The position numbers and the translations under genes are program-made. From Bdellovibrionales bacterium Ga0074137 (lineage in GTDB: Bacteria > Bdellovibrionota > Bdellovibrionia > Bdellovibrionales > JAMPXM01): a stretch of 64,000 bases of DNA. The notes below the pieces were generated by a model that was not told the DNA's origin, ran no database searches, and worked only from the letters and a program-made list of their open reading frames with translations. How positions within the stretch are numbered: the first letter of the stretch is position 1; each line of letters starts with the position of its first letter. Below are positions 26,489 to 35,121 of this stretch, piece by piece. The stretch is taken from the NCBI GenBank assembly GCA_001464715.1, contig LNDT01000020.1:1-64000 (forward strand), written 5' to 3'.

Positions 26489-27676
26489 TTAGCGGCGGCA
26501 GGGTGAGGATTCTTGGCCGTTGCCGAAGCGCACGGATGGTGGTTCGTGCGGGTCTGAGGAGAAATCTAGGGTTAGGATTTTTTTGTAGAAGTTGGCCGGC
26601 TCGATTGTGGGGGGCATGTTCTCATTGCCCAGCGTGTTTGTGTTTTGCGAAATACATTTCGCTAGTGCGCTGCGGACTTTGCCTAGGTCGTTTCCTAGTA
26701 GAAGACCCAATTCGATCACTAGGCGGCGGAGGCCCGCGTCGCGGCTTGGGGTGGAGTAGGCAAAATACTCTGTGTCGTTCAAACATCGGCCCGCGAGGGA
26801 TGCGGCCTCGTATCCTGATGCAACGACATCCCACCGAACTTGAACCAATTTGCAGAAGTCTTGAGCTCGCCTTGTGATCTTTGCTTTCGTCGATTCGCGA
26901 GCGATCGCCAAACGTTTCTGAACTTCGTCGTCAAAACGGCGGATTTCTAACGCTTCCTCGAAGTTTGTTTTTCCGACTTCGTTCGATGAAGCGACGAACT
27001 GTGCGGTGCTGTAGCCGGGCTGACTCTCAAGAGGTTGCCCAAGATTTTGTGGCCATACCCATCGACGAAACCCATGGGCCTTTGAGGTCGGTGCGTGCCC
27101 AAGGGTCGTTATCGAAATCATCTGACGGACAGCGCCAGGCAACCAAGACCCACGCAACTCTACGACACCTGAATCACTGACGCCTTGAACAATTTCAACA
27201 TGGCCTGGTTTCATCCACATGGTTCCAGGCACGACAGCGGCACGCGAAATTTCGATGGGATACGTGTGTCGCGACAAACTTCCTGTCCACGTTCGATTGT
27301 TCACGCCCTCGATAAAAGCACGCACTCGCTGAACAGGATCTTTGATGTGATCAAAGGCCGGAGTTCGATGATCGAATCTTGAATTTTTTGGATCCAGCGA
27401 AAAAGGCAGCGAATTGAGATAGGAGAAAACAATTCGTGCACCGTAAACGGCATCGGCACAATCCGTTTTTAAATCGCCCCATGGGCCGCGGAGGAAAAAA
27501 TCTTCGGTGAACTCTGTTCGAATCCACTCGGCGTATTTTGCTTCCTGTGCCTCGCTCCAAGTCTCTGTTGCTATCCAAACTCCTGATGGTGGAGCCGAGT
27601 CCGCAGCGTGTGCTCGCGAAAAAAGCAGTAAACTAATGCCGGCAAAAAGTAGGGCTAAAATTCGAAGCGATGCCAT
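26489..27676 (-). CDS. Secreted protein with papain-like (NlpC/P60-type) features
   Basis: About 395 residues with a signal peptide ending at SRAHAADS. Residues 50-190 carry a possible papain-like core: LKTDCADAVYGA, with Cys in the nucleophile context, and KPGHVEIVQGV, with a His in the position expected for the second catalytic residue. This resembles NlpC/P60 and CHAP cysteine peptidases that cut peptidoglycan peptides, but overall similarity is weak. The second half is helical with conserved-looking cysteines. No clear ribosome binding site; ATG 27676 is chosen over an upstream TTG because it begins the signal peptide. Convergent with the RND gene across the inverted-repeat element. Confidence 0.6.
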   Translation of the reverse strand: MASLRILALLFAGISLLLFSRAHAADSAPPSGVWIATETWSEAQEAKYAEWIRTEFTEDFFLRGPWGDLKTDCADAVYGARIVFSYLNSLPFSLDPKNSRFDHRTPAFDHIKDPVQRVRAFIEGVNNRTWTGSLSRHTYPIEISRAAVVPGTMWMKPGHVEIVQGVSDSGVVELRGSWLPGAVRQMISITTLGHAPTSKAHGFRRWVWPQNLGQPLESQPGYSTAQFVASSNEVGKTNFEEALEIRRFDDEVQKRLAIARESTKAKITRRAQDFCKLVQVRWDVVASGYEAASLAGRCLNDTEYFAYSTPSRDAGLRRLVIELGLLLGNDLGKVRSALAKCISQNTNTLGNENMPPTIEPANFYKKILTLDFSSDPHEPPSVRFGNGQESSPCRR

Positions 27677-27783
27677 CGTTCGTGAGGGTTGCAAAAATGG
27701 TGCACGTTGATCGATTTTGTACGCGAACCAGGCCGACGATCACGAGAGGCGCGGACTACACGTATGAAATAAAATCACGGATC

Positions 27784-28239
27784 TCAGTGATAAGACCTCT
27801 TTAGGACCCACTCCCAAACTTCGCCGTCTTGATCGTGTCCAACAAGGCCGACAAGTTCGAAACCGTGTTTCTCGAGGACTTTGGTCGACGCACTGACTTC
27901 GGGCTGCGTCTGAGCGGCGATCGTCAGATCTCGATCTTCCTTGAGCGCCATTTCAACAAGCTGCTGCGTCATTTGAGTCGCGACGCCGCGCCCCTCAAAC
28001 TCCGGAAAAGTAAAACAGGCGATTTCAACACGGCCGTGCTCGGGCGCAGATTTGAAAGCACACGTCCCAACGCAATTCCCATCGAGGAGTGCTAAGTAGC
28101 CCAACCAGGGTTCTTCATAGCCCGACGTTTTGTACATCTGCACCGTGGATGAACAGACCTCGTTCACCAGTTCTTCGCGACGAGCCATTTCCGGCACGTC
28201 TCCATCTTGATCTATTTTAACTAGTTTCAGTTGGCTCAT
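27784..28239 (-). CDS. GNAT-family N-acetyltransferase
   Basis: A 151-residue protein with the acetyl-CoA-binding signature FPEFEGRGVATQMTQQLVE near residue 80 (motif A, Q/R-x-x-G-x-G/A) and the C-terminal VLEKHGFELVGLV. It transfers acetyl from acetyl-CoA to an amine; the substrate is unknown. Divergent from the Ogt gene, with 95 bp between starts. Confidence 0.88.
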   Translation of the reverse strand: MSQLKLVKIDQDGDVPEMARREELVNEVCSSTVQMYKTSGYEEPWLGYLALLDGNCVGTCAFKSAPEHGRVEIACFTFPEFEGRGVATQMTQQLVEMALKEDRDLTIAAQTQPEVSASTKVLEKHGFELVGLVGHDQDGEVWEWVLKRSYH

Positions 28240-28334
28240 ACCAAAACGATAGGCGGTGAAATTCAGAATGACAACAGGGGCCGTTGACCTTTCGGTGACG
28301 CGTGATCGATGTTACCTAAAAAATGAGGTCCAAC

Positions 28335-28832
28335 ATGGCTCAGCTCAACGTTCAAACTATCTCAAGCCCTATCGGACGTCTGCACTTGGTGGCGGAACCT
28401 GAGGCTTTGCGCGCTGTCATTTTTGAAGAAAGCTGGGCGGATTTTAAAAACCAAAACCCGAACGTCGCCCAGAAAAAGACCGACATCACCGCGCTCGCAG
28501 CGCTGCAGTTGAAAGAGTACTTTTCGGGCCGGCGAAAAAAATTCGATGTCCCCTACAAACTAGAAGGAACTGTATTTCAGAAGAAAGTTTGGACAGCTCT
28601 TCGGAAGATTCCCTACGGAACGACTCACTCTTACAAGCAGCAAGCCGAGGCCGTTGGAAACCCGAAGGCCGTTCGAGCCGTTGGCGGCACCAATGGTCGC
28701 AATCCACTGGCGATCATTCTGCCATGTCACCGCGTGATTGGGACTTCGGGTCGACTCACGGGTTACGCCGGTGGGCTCGATAAAAAAGAATTTTTGTTAA
28801 AGCTTGAAGGTCTCTCGCCTAAGGCGAATTGA
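28335..28832 (+). CDS. ogt: Methylated-DNA-[protein]-cysteine S-methyltransferase
   Basis: A 165-residue protein with the active-site motif LPCHRVIGTSG (methyl-acceptor Cys), the helix-turn-helix region IPYGTTHSYKQQAEAVG, NGRNPLAIIL and GYAGGLDKKEFLL. It repairs O6-alkylguanine by irreversible transfer of the alkyl group to itself. The ATG at 28335 has GAGGT five bases upstream; an ATG four codons earlier overlaps that site. Its end overlaps the convergent hydrolase gene by 14 bp. Ogt rather than Ada because no N-terminal regulatory domain is present. Confidence 0.93.
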   Translation: MAQLNVQTISSPIGRLHLVAEPEALRAVIFEESWADFKNQNPNVAQKKTDITALAALQLKEYFSGRRKKFDVPYKLEGTVFQKKVWTALRKIPYGTTHSYKQQAEAVGNPKAVRAVGGTNGRNPLAIILPCHRVIGTSGRLTGYAGGLDKKEFLLKLEGLSPKAN

Positions 28833-29658
28833 AGAATTCTAAAATCTCATCATCATAGAAAAGCCAAGTTCGCACGATACTCCAGAAGTGTCCGCTACCT
28901 AAAGTTATCAGCTTCGCTGGTTTCCAAAAATCGACAAGCTTCATTTGGTTTTCCGTCGGCACTGTCGTGTCGGAATCGCTAATGACCATTCCAAATTTTG
29001 GAATTTTGGCAAGGGGCGGTTGAAGGGTCGGCTCAAGTTTGAGCGCGGCGTTGATCGCAGCAATGTGTTTTTCTCGAGTATCAAACCCAAATCGTTCGCG
29101 GCGATCGGCGGCCAACTTGACCATTGCCGCTTGATCCGACGTTGCAATCACTTCCGCCAAGGGAGTGCCAGCAACGATGGCAAAAACGGCATCCAGGCGC
29201 TCGTATTTCGAAGCCGCAACAGATGCGAAAAGACCGCCGACACTGGTGCCCAGCATACCAACGTAGGGCGAATCGATTTCACTGAGACTGATCTCAACGG
29301 CCTTCAGCATACGACTGTAGAATTCCTGGTGGATATCGAGGTCCGTTCGTTTGACGTCGTTTCCCGTCCAACCATTGAGAATGAAAACTTGGTAGCCAGC
29401 ACGGCAAAACTGCGCGGCGTAGCTTCGGTCGATGTAGTTCGTTCCGCCCGTTGGCGGCATTATGATAAGGCTGCGTTTGAAAATAGGGGCCTGTGCCTCT
29501 TCGGCTGTTTTCGGTGCTGATACTGTTGCCAGGACTTCGAAAGGAGTACCTAGGTACTCACCACTCAATGTTCTCTGCCCGGCTTCACACGCCGTCGCGG
29601 ATCTTGCGGAAGAACAAATAAAAATTAGCGCGGCCACCGCAACTAAAGAAAACTTCAT
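28819..29658 (-). CDS. Secreted alpha/beta-hydrolase-fold protein
   Basis: A 279-residue protein with a signal peptide (IFICSSARSATA). The fold is alpha/beta hydrolase: nucleophile elbow GTSVGG at about residue 135, ISDSDTTVP (acid) near residue 230 and GSGHFWSI (His) near residue 258. It is probably a periplasmic esterase or peptidase with unknown substrate. The fatty acid desaturase gene lies immediately upstream with 2 bp between the two reading frames, which suggests one transcript. Confidence 0.75.
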   Translation of the reverse strand: MKFSLVAVAALIFICSSARSATACEAGQRTLSGEYLGTPFEVLATVSAPKTAEEAQAPIFKRSLIIMPPTGGTNYIDRSYAAQFCRAGYQVFILNGWTGNDVKRTDLDIHQEFYSRMLKAVEISLSEIDSPYVGMLGTSVGGLFASVAASKYERLDAVFAIVAGTPLAEVIATSDQAAMVKLAADRRERFGFDTREKHIAAINAALKLEPTLQPPLAKIPKFGMVISDSDTTVPTENQMKLVDFWKPAKLITLGSGHFWSIVRTWLFYDDEILEFFNSP

Positions 29659-29660
29659 CG

Positions 29661-30749
29661 CTAGATTGTATCAAACGTTTGAAGAGTTTCGGGATGAATC
29701 AGCGTGTTTGAATTTTTGTAGATTCGAGACGTCTGATAAAGCTTCCGCATCGCCTCACCCTTGGGCATGTGTTTGTAAGTGTCGGGAAACTTCAGCTTAA
29801 GTTCTTTGTGAATCTGCTTGGCGTATTTGGCACTGACGGTCGGAAACAAATGATGTTCGACATGATACCCAAAATTAAGAGTAAAAAACTCGATAACAGG
29901 ATGATTGGTCACCGTCAGTGAATTCGCCAGAGGGTCATTCTCGTTCGTCAACGGGCTTAAATTGTGATTGGTGGAAATATAACTCATCAACATGTAGTTC
30001 TGTGCGGCGATCGGAAGAATCATCACATAGAGCCAGTTCGAAGGCCCCGCGATCCACAGCATCGCCCCAAGAACAAAAATCTGCGCCGAAAGCTCGATCG
30101 TTACACGGCGGTGATCCATGGCATCGAAGAGTCCGTTTCGGAAACGTAAGTAAATTTGTGCTACGAATTCATGAAACGAGAGCCAGAAGAAAAAATAAAG
30201 ATAACTGCGCTTTCGACCAGACCCCGGCGTAAATGGGAAAATCGCTTGTACGAACTTGCTGCTCTTGTAGATACGCATCGTTGGAAATGCATCAGGGTCC
30301 CGAATCGTCTGCTGGGTTTTTCCGTGATGCAGACGGTTGTGCACGTATTTCCAGTAGGTCGGCGAAATCAAATACGGCATGAGCCCGAAAAAACCAAAAA
30401 AGGACTGCAGGCGCTCATTCTTGGTAACGGATCCGTGCAAAAGCTCGTGAGTCGCAAAACCAATGATACCGTTGCAAACACCAATGAATACACCGAGCGC
30501 AATTTTCACGGGCCACGCCGGATTTAAAACTACGATGGAAAAGAAAGCCGCTAAGGCTCCGATCGCACAAACTGAAAACCAAACAAGCCGGTCTAAATTC
30601 GGCTTAAAGACTTCGGGACCGAGGCTTGGCATCAATTCGCGACGATAAAATCCAATATTTCGCGCCGGGGGTGGCAGGATTTTGGCCAATTCGGTCTCCG
30701 ATGAAGTCGGCGCATCGAGCTTTGGTGTTAGCGTCGTATCGAACGTCAT
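29661..30749 (-). CDS. Membrane fatty acid desaturase
   Basis: A 362-residue membrane protein with the three histidine boxes of the family: HELLH (101-105), HNRLHH (137-142) and HVEHH (296-300). These bind a di-iron centre that inserts a double bond into an acyl chain or hydroxylates it. Hydrophobic pairs lie at about 55-100, 185-200 and 222-260. The first box spacing (HX3H) and the last (HX2HH) fit acyl-lipid desaturases. The start at 30749 was chosen over an upstream in-frame codon at 30797. It leads a two-gene unit with the secreted hydrolase. Confidence 0.9.
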   Translation of the reverse strand: MTFDTTLTPKLDAPTSSETELAKILPPPARNIGFYRRELMPSLGPEVFKPNLDRLVWFSVCAIGALAAFFSIVVLNPAWPVKIALGVFIGVCNGIIGFATHELLHGSVTKNERLQSFFGFFGLMPYLISPTYWKYVHNRLHHGKTQQTIRDPDAFPTMRIYKSSKFVQAIFPFTPGSGRKRSYLYFFFWLSFHEFVAQIYLRFRNGLFDAMDHRRVTIELSAQIFVLGAMLWIAGPSNWLYVMILPIAAQNYMLMSYISTNHNLSPLTNENDPLANSLTVTNHPVIEFFTLNFGYHVEHHLFPTVSAKYAKQIHKELKLKFPDTYKHMPKGEAMRKLYQTSRIYKNSNTLIHPETLQTFDTI

Positions 30750-30874
30750 GGTTTTCGTTTTTCCCTTGTGAGACCGGCCCCAGTCACCGACAACCATAAA
30801 TTAACAGCGCACTAAATTCAAAGCGGAAAGCGCTCAAACTTTAGGCTAACCGAGTCGAGATCAAAGGACCGCGC

Positions 30875-31957
30875 ATGAAACCGAATTCTTCCAATCTCTT
30901 TGAAGCGCTGGCTGAGGACATGGTGAGATCCTGGGCCGTTTTTGAGAACGATTTGACCGCGTTCGCGGCATTGGCAACCAACCGGCTAAATAGCCTTCGT
31001 TACGATTTCGATCTTAATCAGTTCCACACACTTTTGACACAGTGGCTTCTGAATCATCCGGATTTGCCCGAACAAGTGAACGTTCACAACACTTTTGGAC
31101 AACCGCCGATCACGCTTTTTAACAACGGTCGCTTTGTCATCGATCTCTACATTTGGCGCGGATGCGATACCTCCATTCACAGTCACGGTTTTCGTGGAGC
31201 CTTCAAAGTCCTTCACGGTCTGTCGCTTCACGAAGTCTTCGATGTCGAAACTGAGAAAGTGATTGCGCCCGATGTATCTCTAACAAAACTCGGTCGTCCC
31301 CGGCTTGAGATCTTGCGCGCAGGAGATGTACGGACAATTCACCCTGATCAAGCGCTCACTCACCGGGTGATTCATCTCGAAAATCCAACAATCACTCTCT
31401 GCGTGAAAACTCTGAACGAGGCCACTGCCTCTCAATGGCATCACTTCGAATCCGGTGTCGCTATTAAAAAGCGGCACATTGAACCAAGCCTTCTTAAAAA
31501 GGCCTACATTTACCAATACCTAATTGAGACGGACGAAGCTCTTGGAAATTCGTTTCTTAAAAGTTGGCTAGCACCGCTCGACGTGTCGACTCGAATGAAT
31601 CTTTGCGAAGACCTTTCGATGGGCGTTTGTGACCTGCCGGAAGATTTGGTTCAAGCGATACTTGAAAACGCGTGCGCTGGTTTTGAAACCAGCGAGTGGT
31701 TTCAGCGGTTTCAAAAATCGTCCGTGATTCAAGCCGAGGACATTGAGCTCAGTTCAGAGCTTTCCCCACTCATCCGCTTAGCCATTCATTTTGCCAATAC
31801 GGGCTGGAAATTTTCAGACGCTGAAGTTTGGCTTCGCGAAATTCAAAATGATTTAACGAAGTCCGATCTCACGCGATCAGTTTTTGAAGTCTTGGATGAG
31901 GACAATCCCGCCTACGACGCTCAACTGCGACGTTGGAAGGCGTTCATCGACGAATAG
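30875..31957 (+). CDS. Cupin-like domain protein of unknown function
   Basis: A 360-residue protein. Residues about 85-185 look like a cupin barrel: DTSIHSHGFRGAFKVLHG supplies a His pair, and GDVRTIHPDQALTHRVIHL supplies further His, similar to cysteine-dioxygenase-like metal sites. The remaining C-terminal half is helical and unrecognised. A mononuclear iron or other metal is plausible; the reaction is unknown. AAAGGA precedes the ATG. Divergent from the desaturase, convergent with the TMEM165-like gene 3 bp away. Confidence 0.65.
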   Translation: MKPNSSNLFEALAEDMVRSWAVFENDLTAFAALATNRLNSLRYDFDLNQFHTLLTQWLLNHPDLPEQVNVHNTFGQPPITLFNNGRFVIDLYIWRGCDTSIHSHGFRGAFKVLHGLSLHEVFDVETEKVIAPDVSLTKLGRPRLEILRAGDVRTIHPDQALTHRVIHLENPTITLCVKTLNEATASQWHHFESGVAIKKRHIEPSLLKKAYIYQYLIETDEALGNSFLKSWLAPLDVSTRMNLCEDLSMGVCDLPEDLVQAILENACAGFETSEWFQRFQKSSVIQAEDIELSSELSPLIRLAIHFANTGWKFSDAEVWLREIQNDLTKSDLTRSVFEVLDEDNPAYDAQLRRWKAFIDE

Positions 31958-31960
31958 CTG

Positions 31961-32542
31961 CTAGCTGTTTTCGACAAAGATCGAGGCCAAGACCACGGCC
32001 CCGAAGATGGCGAAAAGAACTGAGGCGAAAATTCTGACCCAGTTCATCGGAATCCGAGCCAAAAGCCGATCTCCCAGAAAAACTGCGAGCGCATTGGACG
32101 CAACCATGCCGAAAGTTGACCCCAACGTTACGGCCCAGGCACCATGAGCCGCATACCGAGCCCCTAAAGCCACTGTTGCAAGCTGGGTTTTGTCTCCCAT
32201 TTCAGCGATAAAAAAAGCTACGATCGTGGTCATCAAAACACCAAAGCGTCCCGGCGCCTTAATTTCATCAGCTTTGTCGGGAATCAAAACCCAAAGAGCA
32301 AACGCAAAAAAAGTTCCAGCGAGAATCATTTTGAGAGTGTCGGGTTGAAAAAAGCCCGCGGCGATCACGCCGATCCAGCTTGCGAATGCGTGATTGAGAA
32401 CCGTTGCTACGAAAATACCGAACAGAATGGTCCACGGCTTTTTGTAACGAGCCGCAAGAAGTAATGCCAAGAGCTGGGTTTTATCGCCCATCTCACCGAC
32501 GAAAACTAAGAGGAATGAATTGAAAATCGCTTCGAACATCAT
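31961..32542 (-). CDS. TMEM165/GDT1-family cation transporter
   Basis: About 193 residues and six membrane segments in two homologous halves, each with the EMGDKTQL signature (near residues 15 and 125). The family exports Mn2+ (bacterial MneA/Mnx) or exchanges Ca2+/H+ in eukaryotes; manganese homeostasis is the most likely role here. Two tandem ATG codons (32542, 32539) are possible starts; the in-frame extension to 32626 runs into the upstream ABC gene and is unlikely. No riboswitch of the yybP-ykoY type was seen upstream. Confidence 0.9.
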   Translation of the reverse strand: MMFEAIFNSFLLVFVGEMGDKTQLLALLLAARYKKPWTILFGIFVATVLNHAFASWIGVIAAGFFQPDTLKMILAGTFFAFALWVLIPDKADEIKAPGRFGVLMTTIVAFFIAEMGDKTQLATVALGARYAAHGAWAVTLGSTFGMVASNALAVFLGDRLLARIPMNWVRIFASVLFAIFGAVVLASIFVENS

Positions 32543-32588
32543 CCGGGATGATCTTGCGACTTTACAGAACGTTAGGCTACAACAAGGT

Positions 32589-33509
32589 GTGGTCGAAGCG
32601 AAAAATCTGGTAAAAATTTTCGGCAAAGGTGCTTCCGTATTCCGCGCGCTTGATGACGTTAACTTTCAGGTCCGAGTGGGCGAATGTTTCGGTCTACTGG
32701 GACCCAACGGAGCCGGAAAATCCACTTTCATCGGAATGACCTATGGATCGGTCAAAAAAACGTCCGGTCAGGTCACTGTTTTCGGTCTCGATCCCCAGTC
32801 TGAAAGTCGCTCGATAAAAAAGCGCCTCGGCGTCGTCACTCAGGAAAACGCGCTCGATGAGAGTCTTACCGTTCTTGAGAATATGATGCTTTACAGTGCC
32901 TTCATGGGGGTTCCGCGCGATCAGCGTCGCCGACGGATTGAGGATCTACTTGAATACATGAACATTGCCCACAAGCGTGATGCATTGATTCAGACACTTT
33001 CAGGGGGCATGAAGCGGCGTCTTGTGTTTGTCCGAGCTCTTCTTGGCCAACCGGAACTTTTAATTCTGGACGAGCCGACGACGGGACTTGATCCGGCGGT
33101 CCGGCACTTACTTTGGGGGAAAGTGAAGGAACTTCGAAGCTCTGGAACGACGATTATCCTCACAACACACTACATGCATGAAGCCGAAGTCCTATGTGAC
33201 CGCTTGGCCATCCTTAATAAAGGAAAAATTGTGGCCGAGGGTTCTCCCCAGAAAATGATTTCGGATCACTCACCAGGATACGTTGGAATTTTTAAATCTG
33301 AGGACGGTGCGAAAGTTCGAAGCTTGGTGAAAGAGACGACGACGCACGTGCACGAGGACTCGTCCGGGGTTTATCTGCGCGTACCGACATTAGAAAAAAT
33401 GACCTCACTGGTGGCAGATCACTCACTGAATCCCGCACAGATTCGACCGTCCAATTTGGAAGACGTATTTTTGCAGCTGACGGGGCAGGAGCTTTCTGTC
33501 GATGCGTAA
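32589..33509 (+). CDS. ABC transporter ATP-binding protein, NodI/DrrA-like
   Basis: About 306 residues. Walker A is GPNGAGKST, the signature LSGGMKRR, Walker B LLILDEPTTGLDP, and the H-loop LTTHYMHEAEVL. A C-terminal extension (about 230-306) fits the DRA/NodI subfamily. With the permease that follows it forms an ABC-2 exporter for a lipid-like, polysaccharide or drug substrate. The start is uncertain: GTG 32589 gives a normal N-terminus, whereas the longer frame from TTG 32520 would overlap the divergent transporter gene. The last 8 bp overlap the permease gene, indicating coupled translation. Confidence 0.88.
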   Translation: MVEAKNLVKIFGKGASVFRALDDVNFQVRVGECFGLLGPNGAGKSTFIGMTYGSVKKTSGQVTVFGLDPQSESRSIKKRLGVVTQENALDESLTVLENMMLYSAFMGVPRDQRRRRIEDLLEYMNIAHKRDALIQTLSGGMKRRLVFVRALLGQPELLILDEPTTGLDPAVRHLLWGKVKELRSSGTTIILTTHYMHEAEVLCDRLAILNKGKIVAEGSPQKMISDHSPGYVGIFKSEDGAKVRSLVKETTTHVHEDSSGVYLRVPTLEKMTSLVADHSLNPAQIRPSNLEDVFLQLTGQELSVDA

Positions 33510-34296
33510 CATTTCGTTTGATTCGATTTTTGAATTTGCTCGTCTCTGCGTTCACATCAGCCGCAGAAACTGGACGGTCTACAAAAAGGATCTGATCGCG
33601 AATATTTCGCCGACGGTCGCTGATCCAGCTCTTGTTATGATCTCCCTTGGTCTTGGCCTTGGCGCCTTCATCACGAATGTCGAAGGCAAAACCTACATGG
33701 AGTTTCTTGCGCCGGGCCTAACGGTCGCGACAGCGCTGTTCACTTCGTTTTTTGAGAGCAGCTATGGATTTTATGTTCGAATGACTTTCGAAAATGTTTT
33801 TAAAGCGATGCTGACAACGCCCATTGGAGTTTCGGAGGTCGTGGCTGGGGAATTGGTGTGGGTCGGCTTAAAGGGCGCTTTCATGGCCATCGGGGTGGCC
33901 ATCGTTCTTGCCGTTTGTGGCCTGATGACCAATCCGTGGCTGATACCACTGATCGGCACTGTCGGATTCCTGGTGGCTCTTCCCTGCGGCGCCATGGGGC
34001 TGATTTCCACAGCCTTAGTCAATAATATGAATCAGTTCCAATCGGTCTATTCGTTCGTCATCGCCCCGCTTTACTTTTTGTCGGGCATCTTCTTTCCGAT
34101 CGATCAAATGAACCAGTACGTGCGAATCGTGGCCGAGTTCTTTCCGCTCATACACGGAGTTCGTCTGGCCCAGGCGATTTTTTGGGAACGAGCTATAGTT
34201 GATACTTACGTCGCGAGTGGTTCGGTGCTGGTGATTCAGAGTTTCATTTTTTGCACTCTTTCATTTTTCCTAATTCGAAAAAAACTGGTCACATAG
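33502..34296 (+). CDS. ABC-2 type permease, NodJ-like
   Basis: A 264-residue membrane protein with six predicted helices and the ABC-2 pattern FENVFKAMLTTPIGVSEVV near residue 95 and LYFLSGIFFPIDQMN near residue 190. It is the membrane half of the exporter whose ATPase gene overlaps it by 8 bp (ATGCGTAA). NodIJ exports lipo-chitooligosaccharides in rhizobia, but similar pairs occur widely and the substrate here is unknown. The start of the next ABC gene lies 50 bp downstream. Confidence 0.87.
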   Translation: MRNISFDSIFEFARLCVHISRRNWTVYKKDLIANISPTVADPALVMISLGLGLGAFITNVEGKTYMEFLAPGLTVATALFTSFFESSYGFYVRMTFENVFKAMLTTPIGVSEVVAGELVWVGLKGAFMAIGVAIVLAVCGLMTNPWLIPLIGTVGFLVALPCGAMGLISTALVNNMNQFQSVYSFVIAPLYFLSGIFFPIDQMNQYVRIVAEFFPLIHGVRLAQAIFWERAIVDTYVASGSVLVIQSFIFCTLSFFLIRKKLVT

Positions 34297-34346
34297 TCCG
34301 GCACATCGCGACGCCTCTGATTTGTGTTGATCACAGCCTTCTGCGG

Positions 34347-35120
34347 ATGCAACAAAAGTATGTGGCTGGCGACGCATCTTCTGACATTTTTGAAATTCGA
34401 TCCGTCTCGAAGTCGTTTAACTCGACGTCGATCCTCAATGATATTTCCCTCCGCGTCCCTATGGGTGTCAGCCACATCCTGCTCGGCTCCAGCGGCTCGG
34501 GAAAAAGCACGTTACTTAAAGCGGCGCTAGGAATCATCAAACCAGACGCGGGAAGCTTTTTCCTCACCGGCCAGGCTCTTGATTTCAAAGATCGGGCGCA
34601 GTGGCTTCATAAATTGGGATACGTTCCACAAGACGGCGGTCTGTTCCCACATTTGACGGCTCGACAAAATATTATTCTGGTCGCGACGACTCTAAAATGG
34701 GACCGCGATCGAATTGAGCACCGTCTTGGCGAAGTGCAGGAGATCGTCGCTCTTGAGCCAGAATTGCTCTTGCGGTACCCGCGCGAACTCAGCGGTGGCC
34801 AAAAACAGCGGGTCGCTTTGATGCGCGCGATTTTCTTGGATCCCAATGTCATTCTTCTCGACGAACCACTCGGCGCCCTTGACCCAATCGTTCGGTCCGA
34901 CGTTCAGGCGCGCCTCAAAGAAGTCTTTCATCGGTTAAAAAAGGCCGTCGTACTGGTCACTCACGACATTTCAGAGGCCGTTTTTTTGGGCGATCAAATC
35001 TCACTTTTGAAAGACGGACGCATTTTGCAGTCGGGAAGTTTTTCAGATCTTTTAAAAACTCCCTCAGACCCTTACGTATCTCAGTTCATCAATGCCCAAC
35101 GATCCTGGGAGAGCATCTAA
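34347..35120 (+). CDS. ABC transporter ATP-binding protein, OpuC/ProV-like
   Basis: About 257 residues. Walker A GSSGSGKST, Q-loop YVPQDGGLFPHL, signature LSGGQKQR, Walker B ILLDEPLGALDP and H-loop VLVTHDISEAV. Sequence and context match the ATPase of quaternary-amine (glycine betaine/choline-type) importers, although the C-terminal CBS domains common in that group are missing. The start is uncertain (ATG 34347; longer frames overlap the permease upstream). The downstream gene, a fused binding protein/permease, starts 2 bp after the stop, forming a complete importer. Confidence 0.87.
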   Translation: MQQKYVAGDASSDIFEIRSVSKSFNSTSILNDISLRVPMGVSHILLGSSGSGKSTLLKAALGIIKPDAGSFFLTGQALDFKDRAQWLHKLGYVPQDGGLFPHLTARQNIILVATTLKWDRDRIEHRLGEVQEIVALEPELLLRYPRELSGGQKQRVALMRAIFLDPNVILLDEPLGALDPIVRSDVQARLKEVFHRLKKAVVLVTHDISEAVFLGDQISLLKDGRILQSGSFSDLLKTPSDPYVSQFINAQRSWESI

Positions 35121-35121
35121 A

